Positions 44,962 through 55,045 of a stretch of DNA of 64,000 nucleotides are shown piece after piece. The translations under genes were made by a program, and so were the position numbers. The notes below the pieces were generated by a model. The model was given only the letters and a program-made list of their open reading frames with translations, was not told where the DNA came from and searched no databases. Source of the stretch: Gammaproteobacteria bacterium (lineage in GTDB: Bacteria; Pseudomonadota; Gammaproteobacteria; Pseudomonadales; Azotimanducaceae); assembly GCA_021773555.1 (NCBI GenBank), contig JAJFKA010000131.1, positions 1 to 64,000 on the forward strand, given 5' to 3'. The first letter of the stretch is position 1; every line of letters begins with the position of its first letter.

Positions 44962-45846
44962 TTGTTGAAAATACTCATCACCGGAGCTAATGGACATCTG
45001 GGAGTTCGATTGATTGATCGACTCCAGCATGATCATGACGTCGTTGCCGTGGTCAGATCCGAATCCGCTGCCGATAAAATCAGATACCTGCGCTGTCAGG
45101 TCGAAGTTATTGACTATGAGGATACGCAACGACTCGCATCAGCGGGGCTCGGCTGCGCCTGCGCGATTCACCTGGTGGGAATCATCAAACGCAGTCGCCG
45201 AAACCGCTATGAGCAGGCCCATGAAAGACCCTCGATGAGTCTGCTGGCCGCGGCGAAACTGGCAAACATCAAGCACATTATCGGACTGAGTATCGTCGGC
45301 AGCGATGCAAACTCGGACAACGGCTGCTTTGCCTCCAGGGGGCTTGCGGACAGTATTCTGATGTCAGGAGGGCTTGCCGCGACAATATTGCGAATACCCA
45401 TGGTGCTTGGTGAAGGCGACTATGCGGCGCGGGCGCTGACACGGAAATACCAGCTGACGTTTCGCGCGTCGAGCCTGGAACAACCGATCTATTCGGGCGA
45501 CGTGATTGCGGCTATTTGTGCCCTGATTAATAATCCTGCGCTGACCGGCATTCTGGAACTGGCCGGGCCTGAATCCTTGTCACGACGGAAACTGTTCGGG
45601 CGCGCGGGCAAGGTATTGGGTTTTGCGCCCGTCGTGATCTCATTACCGGTATCGGTAGGGCGATTGTTAGGCAGGGTACTGGAACTGTTGATGGCAACTC
45701 CTCCGGTAACCCGGGATATGATTGATTTGCTTGACCATGACGATGCCATTGATACCCACGAGGCCACGACGCGGCTCGGCATCAGCCTGACGGGTCTCGA
45801 TGAGACCCTGGCCAGGGTACTTGAGAAATCAGCGGTAGTTGAGTGA
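44962..45846 (+). CDS. NAD(P)-binding epimerase-like protein (NDUFA9-type)
   Basis: 294 residues. The start is a TTG at 44962, because the upstream in-frame codon is a stop; AAGAGAG gives the ribosome site. The cofactor strand is KILITGANGHLGVRLIDRL. The rest, including AAKLANIKHIIGLSIVGSDA, fits atypical SDRs such as NmrA or the complex I NDUFA9-like group. It lacks an evident YxxxK, so it may bind NADPH without being an enzyme. The last 18 bp overlap the Sir2 gene on the other strand. Confidence 0.8.
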   Translation: MLKILITGANGHLGVRLIDRLQHDHDVVAVVRSESAADKIRYLRCQVEVIDYEDTQRLASAGLGCACAIHLVGIIKRSRRNRYEQAHERPSMSLLAAAKLANIKHIIGLSIVGSDANSDNGCFASRGLADSILMSGGLAATILRIPMVLGEGDYAARALTRKYQLTFRASSLEQPIYSGDVIAAICALINNPALTGILELAGPESLSRRKLFGRAGKVLGFAPVVISLPVSVGRLLGRVLELLMATPPVTRDMIDLLDHDDAIDTHEATTRLGISLTGLDETLARVLEKSAVVE

Positions 45847-46695
45847 TCTGGTCAATCCGCCCAGCGCACTCTCGCAGGATAGGGTGATCTTCAGGGCAGT
45901 AATGTCATCCGCGCGTGTCTTACCAGGGTTGATGCTCGCCACAGGTTTTCCCAGATGGTGCGCACGGCGACAAAACCTGAATCCGGAAAATACCATCAGT
46001 GAAGTGCCAATAGTCAGAACCGCATCGACTTGTTCAATGAGCGCGTAGATTCGGTCAACCAGAGATTTATCAACGCTGCCACCGAAGAAAACGACATTCG
46101 GTTTTAGCATCCCATCGCATTTCCTGCAGGTTGGCACAATAAAATTTTCCGGTGTCAAAACGTCAGCATCACCATCCGGAGCGGGAGCTGCGTTGACTGA
46201 TCCATGAGGATTCAGGGTCAACAGTGTTTCTTGCAGTTCCTGCCGCTGGCTCAGATCACCGCAATTCAGGCAAACCACCTGATCCAGTCTGCCGTGCAGG
46301 TCAATGACTCGCTCGTGACCGGCTTTCTGATGCAGACCGTCGACATTTTGAGTCACAAGCTGCTCAACAAATCCCAGCGATTCGAGGACAGCCAGATGCT
46401 GATGGGCGGGATTCGGCGTTGCCTCGGCCACCGCTGGCCAACCTGCAAGGCTTCTTGCCCAGTATCGCCTGCGGCTGCTGGCGTGCTGGATGAAATCGGC
46501 GTGTTGCACCGGGGTGCTGCGTTGCCAGATGCCCTCGGTGTCCCGGTAAGCAGGAATACCGGACGCAACACTGCAGCCCGCTCCGGTCAGCACCAGTAGT
46601 CGGGGATGAGTGCGGATGAAGTGTTCGAGCCTGTCGAGTTGTAAAGAGTCGGAGGCTGGTGTGTCCGGGTTAGCGATTTCGATAGATTTGACCAT
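45829..46695 (-). CDS. Sir2-family NAD-dependent deacylase (class II-like)
   Basis: 288 residues. NAD loop [15 protein letters not shown] (38-52), catalytic QNVDGLH (116-122) with His134 in LHGR, and zinc ligands Cys142, Cys145, Cys190, Cys193. The sequence pattern is closest to the SIRT4-like class II sirtuins. It would remove acyl groups from lysines using NAD. The start ATG lies 26 bp inside the end of the amidohydrolase gene. It is last of a three-gene run. Confidence 0.93.
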   Translation of the reverse strand: MVKSIEIANPDTPASDSLQLDRLEHFIRTHPRLLVLTGAGCSVASGIPAYRDTEGIWQRSTPVQHADFIQHASSRRRYWARSLAGWPAVAEATPNPAHQHLAVLESLGFVEQLVTQNVDGLHQKAGHERVIDLHGRLDQVVCLNCGDLSQRQELQETLLTLNPHGSVNAAPAPDGDADVLTPENFIVPTCRKCDGMLKPNVVFFGGSVDKSLVDRIYALIEQVDAVLTIGTSLMVFSGFRFCRRAHHLGKPVASINPGKTRADDITALKITLSCESALGGLTRSLNYR

Positions 46696-47953
46696 CCTTC
46701 ATCACAAACCGCATTTTGCCCATGGCTTGAATGTCATCCAGGGGATTTCCCGATACTGCGACGATATCGGCAAGTTTTCCCACCGTGATACTACCCAGCT
46801 CATCACTAACACCTAACAGTTTGGCTGCTTCGCGCGTTGCAGACTGGATAGTCGCCATGGCCGGCATACCGGCTTCCACCATGTATGTAAACTCCTTCCA
46901 GTTGTCTCCATGCGGAGACACACCAGTGTCCGTGCCGAACACAATCCAGACACCTGCCCGATACGCTTTAGCGAAAGTGGATTGAATTAATGGGCCGATG
47001 CTGGCAGCTTTAGGGCGCACCAGATCGCTGAAGTACCCGTCGATTTTGGCCTTGTCAGCAACGAATCGACCGGCGATGATTGTCGGCACATACGCAGTCC
47101 CCATTTTCTTCATCAGACGCATGGTTTCCGCGTCCATGTAGGTTCCATGTTCAATTGAGTCTATCCCGGCGCGAACGGCCCGTTTCATTCCTTCGGCGCC
47201 GTGCGCATGCGCCGCCACCTTGAATCCATAATCTTTTGCGATCGCCACGATAGCGATTAGTTCCTCATCCGTGAACTGTGCGTTCTGGCCGCTTGATGCC
47301 TGACTGAGGACCCCGCCGGTTGCGGTAATTTTGATCAGGTCCGCGCCGTCTTTATATCGTTGGCGAACCGCCTTTCTGATATCTGAAATACCATTGACGA
47401 CTCCTTCCCTGGGCCCGGGGTCTCCGGTAAGCGCCTGGTTTCTGCCGTTAGTCGGATCCGCGTGTCCACCGGTTGTCGCCAGGCTTTTGCCAGCAGTGTA
47501 GATCCTTGGCCCCTCGATAGTACCGGCGTTAATGGCGTTGCGTATCGAGATTGAAAGATTGTGAGCACTGCCGAGGTCACGTACGGTGGTGAATCCGGCC
47601 TGCAGCGTTCTTTCAGCGTAAGGGATCGAGGCATAGGCGTAGTCCTGTGGATCCAGGCGAAAACGGTCAATGTACCGATCAGGGCTTAATTCAGACGTGA
47701 TATGGACATGCATATCCATGAGCCCCGGCATGCAGGTCGCACCGGCAAGATCGATATGCTGATCTTTAGTGCCGGACCGTGTCCCTGTGTCTTTAATCGC
47801 GGTAATCCGGTTCTCGTCCACAGTGATTGTTTTGTGGGTTTGAACCTTGTCGCTGATGCCGTCGATAAGCTTGTCGCAGTGAATAAGCGTACTGGCAACT
47901 CCCGGAAAGGAGACCAGCAGCAGGAAAATCAACGGGGAATTTTTTATCATCAT
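46670..47953 (-). CDS. Exported amidohydrolase (imidazolonepropionase-like)
   Basis: 427 residues from the ATG at 47953, with AGGAGA at good spacing; a 91-residue longer frame overlaps the MFS gene in a wrong-looking sequence. Signal peptide [21 protein letters not shown]. Metal ligands His82 and His84 (DMHVHI), the probable carboxylated lysine in [11 protein letters not shown], His in AAHAHG and IEHGTYMD, and Asp in GTDTGV. Many exported members cleave Xaa-Pro or Xaa-Arg dipeptides or similar amides. The start shares one base with the MFS stop (TGATG). Confidence 0.9.
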   Translation of the reverse strand: MMIKNSPLIFLLLVSFPGVASTLIHCDKLIDGISDKVQTHKTITVDENRITAIKDTGTRSGTKDQHIDLAGATCMPGLMDMHVHITSELSPDRYIDRFRLDPQDYAYASIPYAERTLQAGFTTVRDLGSAHNLSISIRNAINAGTIEGPRIYTAGKSLATTGGHADPTNGRNQALTGDPGPREGVVNGISDIRKAVRQRYKDGADLIKITATGGVLSQASSGQNAQFTDEELIAIVAIAKDYGFKVAAHAHGAEGMKRAVRAGIDSIEHGTYMDAETMRLMKKMGTAYVPTIIAGRFVADKAKIDGYFSDLVRPKAASIGPLIQSTFAKAYRAGVWIVFGTDTGVSPHGDNWKEFTYMVEAGMPAMATIQSATREAAKLLGVSDELGSITVGKLADIVAVSGNPLDDIQAMGKMRFVMKDGQIYRNR

Positions 47954-49170
47954 CACACAAGTCTCCTGGTAGTTGGGTTTGTGTCCAGGCTCCACAGGTT
48001 TGAAACACCAGACACGACGAGCACGACCAGCAGCATCATCCCGGAGGCGATGGCCAGTGCCGCCACGGGACCAAGCCACTGCACGAGATAACCGCTCGCA
48101 ATCGCACCGAGTGGCCCGGAGCCCATAAAAGAGAATGAATAAAATGCCATCATCCTTGCCCTCTGATCCGGCGGTGCCTGCTCCTGCATGATGGTCCGCG
48201 ACATCGTCATTGCGATGCCACCACACAATCCCCAGCCAAACACCGAGAAAACCAATGGGAAAAATCCCAGACCCAGCGCGGCGGATGCGAGTAACATTGC
48301 TCCCAGTCCCTGGGCGATGAGTAGTGAGCGCCCCTGGCGGTGAACGTCACCGAAGCGTAGCAGCATAAAGACGGTGATGACCAGTCCCAGAGAATTTGCG
48401 GCATTCATGAAAGAAAGCTCCGCACTGGAGCCTTGATACAACTCCCTGACCAGAATCGGCAGTGTGACCATGTAGGAGCCCATGAAGAACAGGCCCATGG
48501 CGCAGTTCTGTAATACCACCATGCGCATTGGCGGGGATGCCATCACGCTGTGATAACCCTCAATGATCGAACGGCTGATATGGGTTGCCAGGTTCAGGCG
48601 TCGGGGTGCAACAGTGGTTATGCCGAGGTCGAGCCGGTGATAGGCCATCGCACCGGAAAACAAAACAGCTGACTGGATCAATAGAATGAGAACGGCGCCC
48701 ATCTGGTCCGCGAAGGAAGCGATTACGAAGCCCAGCATCTGGACACCGAATTGCACCATGCTTGCCTGGACAACCTTTCGCTGGATCTGACCATCGGCGA
48801 CTTGCGCAAGCAAGCCATCCCTTGCCGGTGTCACCAGCGCCTGGGCACATCCCATCATCACCGCAAAAACTAAAATGGTGTTGTAGCTGAATTGATCCAG
48901 CACGATCATCAGCGTGAGGAACATAGGTGCCGCGGCTGCAGCCAGTTGCCCCCAGAAAGCGACACGGCGTCCGCCATATTGGTCTGCGAGGCTGCCGCCG
49001 ACCAGCATCAGGATAGTCGCCGGTAACAGGAAGCACATTTGCGCAAGCCCTACCTTGTCGGGAGACTCGTTTAACTTGATGGTGACCAGCCACGCGAAAG
49101 TAACGGTGTGGATACCGTAGGCGAGAAACCAACTGCCGGTTCCGATAAAGTAAATGCTAAGCGGCTTCAT
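47953..49170 (-). CDS. MFS transporter (first of the Sir2-amidohydrolase unit)
   Basis: 405 residues from the ATG at 49170; an in-frame TTG at 49209 adds 13 residues. About twelve membrane helices; the MFS loop [17 protein letters not shown] lies after TM2. Close to the EntS-type branch of exporters. It probably exports or imports a small molecule linked to the amidohydrolase substrate. Its stop and the next start share one base (TGATG), so the two are translationally coupled. Confidence 0.9.
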   Translation of the reverse strand: MKPLSIYFIGTGSWFLAYGIHTVTFAWLVTIKLNESPDKVGLAQMCFLLPATILMLVGGSLADQYGGRRVAFWGQLAAAAAPMFLTLMIVLDQFSYNTILVFAVMMGCAQALVTPARDGLLAQVADGQIQRKVVQASMVQFGVQMLGFVIASFADQMGAVLILLIQSAVLFSGAMAYHRLDLGITTVAPRRLNLATHISRSIIEGYHSVMASPPMRMVVLQNCAMGLFFMGSYMVTLPILVRELYQGSSAELSFMNAANSLGLVITVFMLLRFGDVHRQGRSLLIAQGLGAMLLASAALGLGFFPLVFSVFGWGLCGGIAMTMSRTIMQEQAPPDQRARMMAFYSFSFMGSGPLGAIASGYLVQWLGPVAALAIASGMMLLVVLVVSGVSNLWSLDTNPTTRRLV

Positions 49171-49367
49171 GACATCCAGTTGCTGTGCTCTTGCGCTTGT
49201 TGTAGACAAGCAAATCGCATAGTGTAACGTTCAGGTTGGTGTGGCTGAGGTTGAACTACCGGGCTCTACAGTGGAATCTGGGTCGAAGCACCAGACCAGG
49301 AAAACAAGGAAGGCCAGCGTCGACCATAAAACAAATTCAGTATTCCGGGTATACAGTTAAAAAGTCA

Positions 49368-50417
49368 ATGGAGACCGCGCCGATTCATGATGCAGACCAC
49401 CCTGTCGCGACTGTTGCCGATGAGATGACACCAGGGCTCAGCCACACCAGGATTTTGATGTGGCTGGATAAAACCGGTTTGCCCAGTTGGTCACTGGGAC
49501 TGATTTGTTTTTTCTCGCTGACGTTGCTGGCGTTCGTGTTATTGATTGTCGAACGTATCCCCGATCCGGATATCTACAGGAACAGTGTTGCTTTCATTGC
49601 GATCATCAGCTTTTTCCTGATTTTTTATTTCAAGATGGGCAGGGGCTGGCACGGCGACATCCTCAAGTTGCTGGTGTTTGACAAGAATCTGACCGGTAGT
49701 TTGGATATCCTTGAGCCGAGCCGGAAAATTGTGACGCTTGAACTCCTGCTGGCATCGATCGCTGCGAGTATTAATGTCTTCTTCAGCGGCCTGGTGAACG
49801 ATGGGGACGTGATATTTGCTATCACTATTTCCTTATTTTTTTTCCTGGAATACGCAACGATTTTGTTTTCTATCGATATCATTTTCCGGCAATTGTATTC
49901 GCTGACGCAGATTGTGCGAAAGATCCGGGTGGATTTGCTGGACACGGAGGCTTATTCAACGCTGGCCAACGCAATGATTCGCTTTGTCGGGCTCTACATT
50001 TTCGGTGTCTGTGTGATTACCATGAGTTACCTGGTGTTTACTGAAGGTGAAACTGGCGCTGCAGAGATGCTGCTGATCATGATGCCCTGGTATTTGCCTG
50101 GGTTCGTCCTGATGAGTATTTATTTCGTGCCGTACAGCATATTCCGGAAGCGGATTGCAGTGGTGAAAGCACTCGAACTCAACAGAGTAGCGCTTGCGTT
50201 AAAAGGTGATAGAACGCTGCTGCAGGATTCACTGATAAGTGCAGATAGCAGGGAACTGAACGTGATCGACCTGCTCTATTATCAGAGCCTGATCAGGAAC
50301 ATCCGCGAGTGGCCATTCACGACACGAATACGCAGTCTGATACTCTTTGGAGTGCTGCCGCCATTAACCTGGGTTGTCGCGGCACTGATCGAAATTCTCA
50401 TCGAAGGGGCTCTTTAA
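49368..50417 (+). CDS. Polytopic membrane protein of unknown function
   Basis: 349 residues from the ATG at 49368; upstream in-frame starts add 44 doubtful residues. Six to seven membrane helices are visible (for example LGLICFFSLTLLAFVLLIV, SVAFIAIISFFLIFYF, VIFAITISLFFFLEYATILF). The C-terminal 100 residues include a charged helical stretch ahead of a final helix. No family is recognised. Its last 20 bp overlap the end of the next, convergent MFS gene. Confidence 0.65.
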   Translation: METAPIHDADHPVATVADEMTPGLSHTRILMWLDKTGLPSWSLGLICFFSLTLLAFVLLIVERIPDPDIYRNSVAFIAIISFFLIFYFKMGRGWHGDILKLLVFDKNLTGSLDILEPSRKIVTLELLLASIAASINVFFSGLVNDGDVIFAITISLFFFLEYATILFSIDIIFRQLYSLTQIVRKIRVDLLDTEAYSTLANAMIRFVGLYIFGVCVITMSYLVFTEGETGAAEMLLIMMPWYLPGFVLMSIYFVPYSIFRKRIAVVKALELNRVALALKGDRTLLQDSLISADSRELNVIDLLYYQSLIRNIREWPFTTRIRSLILFGVLPPLTWVVAALIEILIEGAL

Positions 50418-51612
50418 CCTTTTTCTGCAGTGTTTCCCTCACTGTCAGGGCCATGATCAATACACCGACCATGCCCAGACCCGCCGTGAGGGTAAAGGCT
50501 GCTGATAACGCAAACGCAACGGCTATCTGACCCATCGCGATGGGGCCGAGAAATGAACCGGCGTCACCCATCAGGCGCCAGACGCCAAGGAACTCACCAC
50601 GCTCGTTCGTCGGCGCGAAATCGGCACCCAGTGTCATGTTGATGCCACTACCGAGACCGTTACCCAAACCGGTGAACATGGCGATTGCAGCGAGTGTCCA
50701 GAATGTTGTACTGAAAGGTACCAGTAGGATGCCGATCGAGAGGATTGAGAGGCAAGCCACCGCAGACGTTTTTCGACCCCTGTTGTCCATAAGATAACCT
50801 GCTAACGGGAACATCGTCATGTCCACCGCTGCGGCCATACCCATAATAAGCCCGATATCAGAAGCGTTCAGGTTAATTGACTCACCCCAGAGCGGAATTA
50901 GCAGCGAACGACCTGCACGCAGGACTGTCAGGAACAGGATGGCGATTCCTGCGGTCATAAATATTTTGAAGTGTCCTGTGATGATGTGCGGAATCAGCTT
51001 CAGAAGATTGGGAGAGTCGTCATGACGGCTCGTCTTGTTGGCGGGCACGACGAATATCACCAACAGAAAAGCGACGCCCGCAATCACTGCGATACCAGTG
51101 AAAACAAACTCGAATCCGTATTGCACCGCGACAACTCCACTGACAACCGGACCGATGAGATTGCCAAATCTTTGCAGGCCGGCCATGGTTGAGATTGCCT
51201 TACCGCGTTGGTGGGAAGGCACCGCTTCGCTGATATAGGTCAGCCTGGCGAGAAGCCAGGTGGCCATGGACGCGCCAAAGAAAAATGCCGAGAGTGCCAG
51301 TTGGGCAGGTGTGCTGGACTGGCTGGCAAGGATGCCGGTGACGGACATCAAACCGACACCAACGAGCATGGTGTACTTGTCACCCAGCCTCGCGGCAGCA
51401 AAGCCGGCAGGTACATCGAATGTCATGTTGCCGAGACCGCGTAGCGCGAACACCAGCGCTGCGATACCGACACTTGCACCCAGGTCAAGAGCGAAAAGTG
51501 GGATCACCAGCAGGACACTGCCCTGACAAACAGACATGAGAAACGAGGGCAGGTAAACCGAGAACAACAACGAACGGTACATCTGCCAGGTTGTCAGTTC
51601 TTCAGTTTGCAA
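50398..51612 (-). CDS. MFS transporter
   Basis: 404 residues. The first in-frame start is a TTG at 51612 with GAGAAG upstream; the ATG at 51582 is the alternative. Twelve membrane helices; the cytoplasmic loop GFAAARLGDKYTMLVG after TM2 and AGYLMDNRGRKTS in the second half are MFS features. The substrate is unknown. It stands alone and converges with the gene at 49368. Confidence 0.9.
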   Translation of the reverse strand: MQTEELTTWQMYRSLLFSVYLPSFLMSVCQGSVLLVIPLFALDLGASVGIAALVFALRGLGNMTFDVPAGFAAARLGDKYTMLVGVGLMSVTGILASQSSTPAQLALSAFFFGASMATWLLARLTYISEAVPSHQRGKAISTMAGLQRFGNLIGPVVSGVVAVQYGFEFVFTGIAVIAGVAFLLVIFVVPANKTSRHDDSPNLLKLIPHIITGHFKIFMTAGIAILFLTVLRAGRSLLIPLWGESINLNASDIGLIMGMAAAVDMTMFPLAGYLMDNRGRKTSAVACLSILSIGILLVPFSTTFWTLAAIAMFTGLGNGLGSGINMTLGADFAPTNERGEFLGVWRLMGDAGSFLGPIAMGQIAVAFALSAAFTLTAGLGMVGVLIMALTVRETLQKKVKEPLR

Positions 51613-52118
51613 TTACTTCTCAGTTTCAACCGATATGGGCCTGGATTGAGATCGTAATTCGTCAGTCAGGCACGTGGATCAGGAATAATGAGCTACCGGC
51701 TGAGGGCAGGCAACCGATTTATGCGGCTTTTTGAGAATCCCGGTCATCATCCTTTGATCTTAGTGGTACGACATTCTGGCTAAGAGATTTGCTCCGAGGT
51801 TGTCTCGAATCGAGCTCCCGACGCAGCATTTCAAATGCGAAAGGGTCTATTGTACCGACCCGATGGGGAGCGAAATGGAAGGCAAGGGCAATCATTTTAA
51901 ACACGTGGAATAACTCCGTTTTTGTAGCTGCGAGATCAATGTGGGATCGCGGCTCGAAAATTCAAGGGGTGGAAAGATCGCGCATTTTACTGTTCCGACG
52001 TTGAAACGCACCCTGCATTTCCCGTGCTTATGGCGCGGTCCAAGCCTGATTGATTGAAGACAATGTTATACAAATACGTTAAGGTCTCGGCTGGAAAAGC
52101 GGTGGGGGATTACAAGCG
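51613..52118. other. 506-bp intergenic stretch
   Basis: The gap between the MFS gene and the second zinc-ribbon gene. It contains one weak small frame (51719-51904, reverse) and no repeat, hairpin or RNA gene that could be supported by reading. Upstream of 52119 the sequence GGTGGGGGATTA is a fair ribosome site. Confidence 0.5.
51719..51904 (-). CDS. Possible small protein (61 residues)
   Basis: A GTG at 51904 behind GGAG at good spacing opens a 61-codon frame; an ATG lies three codons later. The product is basic, with a short hydrophobic start (FKMIALAFHFAP) and a charged, disordered tail. It has no recognised family. It is included because the start signal is good, but it may be chance. 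Confidence 0.25.
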   Translation of the reverse strand: MFKMIALAFHFAPHRVGTIDPFAFEMLRRELDSRQPRSKSLSQNVVPLRSKDDDRDSQKAA

Positions 52119-52484
52119 ATGTTATGTCCAAAATGTGATGGCGAGATGAATCAGGTCAACACGGATCCAGTAAGCATTCACCGTTGTAACGACTGCCAGG
52201 GTCTGTACTTTGAACAGCTGACTCAGAATATGGTCGATTCGCTGGTGACGTGTACCGGCGTTGACACCGGTGATGCGGAGAAAGGTGCAGAGTACGATGA
52301 TGTGGTCTTTGTGGACTGTCCGAACTGTTTCAGAATGATGGATCAACGCGTTGCAGATGAACCCCATCGAATTCGCTTCGAAGTGTGTCCATCCTGCTAC
52401 GCAACTTTTCTGGATGCCGGTGAGTTTCGTCACTACATGACAACAGCAGTCGACGCGTTCCGGGCGCTCCTGCCGGGCGACTGA
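52119..52484 (+). CDS. Double zinc-ribbon protein (zf-TFIIB family), second copy
   Basis: 121 residues. Ribbon 1 is CPKC...CNDC (3-30) and ribbon 2 is CPNC...CPSC (about 70-96), each followed by GLYFEQ or ATFLDAGEF. Unlike the paralogue at 5417-5809, all eight zinc ligands are cysteines. The role of such proteins is unknown. It begins a co-directional run with the YkvI-like, TldD and TldE genes, each separated by a short gap. Confidence 0.82.
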   Translation: MLCPKCDGEMNQVNTDPVSIHRCNDCQGLYFEQLTQNMVDSLVTCTGVDTGDAEKGAEYDDVVFVDCPNCFRMMDQRVADEPHRIRFEVCPSCYATFLDAGEFRHYMTTAVDAFRALLPGD

Positions 52485-52527
52485 GGTAGTTTGATCAACG
52501 CCTGGTTCGCACAGCGCACTTTAAAAC

Positions 52528-53619
52528 ATGCTTAATTTTGCACGGATATACCTGATCCCAGGTGCGGTGCTGCAATCGGTGATGATTGGCGGTGGCTACG
52601 GCACGGGTCGGGAGGTCGTCGAGTATTTCACGCACTACGGTACGCTCGGCGGTGTCTATGCGATTCTCGTCGCGACCCTTAGTATAGCGGTCGTTTTTTC
52701 GATGTCCCTCGAACTGGCCAGAGTCTACAAGGTTTACGACTACCGGAATTTTTTCAAGGTTTTGCTGGGCAGATTCTGGTTCCTCTATGAAATACTCGGG
52801 GTGATGCTGTTTATGCTGGTCATTGCGGTTATCGGATCCGCAGCCGGGCAGATCTTACGCACCGAACTCGGAATCCCTGCTTACATGGGCAGCATTTTAA
52901 TGTTGATAGCGGTGGTGTTGCTGACTTTCTATGGTCGCGCGCTCATCGTACTGGTACTCGCCTACTGGAGTATTTTTCTTTATGTGGTTTTCGCCATCTA
53001 TCTGCTGGCGGTTTTTGTCTTTTTTGGCAGTGAGCTCTCACACGCGGAAGCTACCGTGACTGATGGCTGGTTTATAAGTGGTATGCAGTACTCTTTTTAT
53101 AATATTACAGCCGCGCCCATCATTTTGTATTCAGCAAGAGCGATTAAGACACGCCGGCAGGCGTTGTTGGCGGGCATTGCCGGGGCGATGATCGCAATCG
53201 TTCCTGCATTAATGTTACACGTGAGTTTCGTGACTCAATTTCCGATGATCCTGTCAGCGGAACTTCCGGTCTATGAAATTTTTACGCTTCTGGATATGGA
53301 CTGGTTAAAGCTGGTCTACCTCGTGGTGCTGTTTGGTACCTTCATTGAAACCGGGGCAGGGAATATCCAGGGATTTATAGAGCGCCTGGATGGCTGGTGG
53401 ATGGAAAAAACCGGCCGGGTGCTTGCAAGGCCTGTGCATGCGTTGATCGCGGGTCTGTTGGTCGCGCTCGCTGGCACCCTCGCACAGGTTGGCATTGTGT
53501 CGCTAATCGCAGATGGTTACGGCACGCTGGCCTGGGGATTTATGATTATCTATATTTTACCGTTACTAACGGTTGGAGTCTGGCGCCTGGTGCGACCTTT
53601 ACCCGCAGCTGATAGATAG
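52528..53619 (+). CDS. YkvI-like membrane carrier (LeuT-fold)
   Basis: 363 residues with ten to twelve membrane helices. The N-terminal unwound helix segment GAVLQSVMIGGGYGTGREVVEYF and the later helices match the YkvI / APC-superfamily group. A small solute or ion is likely to be moved, but the substrate is unknown. It sits 43 bp after the zinc-ribbon gene and 35 bp before tldD. Confidence 0.78.
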   Translation: MLNFARIYLIPGAVLQSVMIGGGYGTGREVVEYFTHYGTLGGVYAILVATLSIAVVFSMSLELARVYKVYDYRNFFKVLLGRFWFLYEILGVMLFMLVIAVIGSAAGQILRTELGIPAYMGSILMLIAVVLLTFYGRALIVLVLAYWSIFLYVVFAIYLLAVFVFFGSELSHAEATVTDGWFISGMQYSFYNITAAPIILYSARAIKTRRQALLAGIAGAMIAIVPALMLHVSFVTQFPMILSAELPVYEIFTLLDMDWLKLVYLVVLFGTFIETGAGNIQGFIERLDGWWMEKTGRVLARPVHALIAGLLVALAGTLAQVGIVSLIADGYGTLAWGFMIIYILPLLTVGVWRLVRPLPAADR

Positions 53620-53654
53620 CTCGACGACCAACACCGGAACTATTAGGAGAAACC

Positions 53655-55043
53655 ATGCAGATAAGTGAAATTGACCTGGAACGATTTTCGAACCACTTTT
53701 CCGCTTACACGGAACTTCGGCTGCATGAAAATACCACTCAACAGATTTCGCTGCTGAATGGTGACGTTGTGAGCAATGCCCGGGATACCAGCGGGGGCGT
53801 GTCGTCTCGTGTCTTTGACCAGGGATCATGGGGTTTCAGTTCGAATGCCAATTTCACAGATGATGCGATCCTGTCGACAATCGAAGCTTCCACCCGAAAT
53901 GCCGCGTTTCTGGCGACCCGTAAAGGCGATAGTGAGGCGAGACTGCCCGCTGCAAAAGCGCAGGCGAGCAGTGATTTTCGTACCGGCAAGCCGCGTATGA
54001 GCCAGGATGAGATCATTGCGTTCCTGCGCGCCTGTGATCAGTACGTGGTGGAAACCTGCCCGGAGATAGTGTCAAGGCAGGTTGGTTTCAGCGCGCTGGA
54101 CATGGAGAAGAAGCTTTACACTTCTGATGGATCATGCGGACACAATGTCAACACCCGAAGCCTTATCAGCATCAAGTTGACTACCCGGAATCCGCAGGGC
54201 GAACCCATTGAACTCGGTGAAGGGTTTGGCAGCCGTGGGCAGTTTGAGGATGTGTTCCCGGATATGGTGGAAGTCAAACGTAAGGTCGATGAATTGTATC
54301 GGCATCTGATGAACAAGAAAGATGCGGTTAAACCGGTATCAGGTTATCACGATGTGATTCTGGCGTCGGACCTGGCCGGTATTCTCGCCCACGAAGCGAT
54401 TGGACATACAACGGAAGGCGACCTGGTTAAGGCAGGGTCTGTAGCCGGTGATTTCCTTGGCCAGCGAGTAGCCAGCGAAATGGTGACGCTCGTTGACTAT
54501 GCCCACACTTATGAGGGGGAGACACTCCCGGTGCCTGTCTATCTCGATGACGAAGGGGTTGCCAGCCGTGACTGCGTCATCATCGAAAAGGGAATCCTGA
54601 AAAACTTTATGCACAATAAGGATACCGCACAGCATTTTAATATGGCGTTAACCGGCAATGCACGGGCGTTCAGTTATACCGATGAGCCGTTAGTGCGGAT
54701 GCGAAACACTGCAATATTACCTGGCAAGGATAAATTTGAAGATATGGTTGCCTCCATCGAATCCGGGTACCTCTTAATGCGCTGGACGAATGGTCAGGCC
54801 GATAGTACCAGCGAGTTCATGTTTGGCGTTCAAATGGGATACGAGATCCGTGACGGTAAGCTGGGCAAAGCGATCACCGACACTACAATCTCCGGGGTCG
54901 CGTTTGACATGCTCAAGGAGATAACCATGCTCTCAGATGAGATGACCTGGAACTGCTCGGGCATGTGCGGGAAAAAGCAACCGATGCCGGTGGGTATGGG
55001 TGGCCCTGCGGTGAAGACGAAAATGTTCATAGGCGGGGAGTGA
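53655..55043 (+). CDS. tldD: TldD metallopeptidase subunit
   Basis: 462 residues. The HExxxH zinc motif is HEAIGH (His246, Glu247, His250) followed by TTEGD, the TldD signature. ISKLTTRNPQGEPIELGEGFGSRG and the C-terminal GMGGPAVKTKMFIGG are typical. With TldE it forms a heterodimer that degrades unfolded or antitoxin peptides and can cut leader peptides. AGGAG precedes the ATG. It is followed by pmbA after 3 bp. Confidence 0.93.
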   Translation: MQISEIDLERFSNHFSAYTELRLHENTTQQISLLNGDVVSNARDTSGGVSSRVFDQGSWGFSSNANFTDDAILSTIEASTRNAAFLATRKGDSEARLPAAKAQASSDFRTGKPRMSQDEIIAFLRACDQYVVETCPEIVSRQVGFSALDMEKKLYTSDGSCGHNVNTRSLISIKLTTRNPQGEPIELGEGFGSRGQFEDVFPDMVEVKRKVDELYRHLMNKKDAVKPVSGYHDVILASDLAGILAHEAIGHTTEGDLVKAGSVAGDFLGQRVASEMVTLVDYAHTYEGETLPVPVYLDDEGVASRDCVIIEKGILKNFMHNKDTAQHFNMALTGNARAFSYTDEPLVRMRNTAILPGKDKFEDMVASIESGYLLMRWTNGQADSTSEFMFGVQMGYEIRDGKLGKAITDTTISGVAFDMLKEITMLSDEMTWNCSGMCGKKQPMPVGMGGPAVKTKMFIGGE

Positions 55044-55045
55044 TC

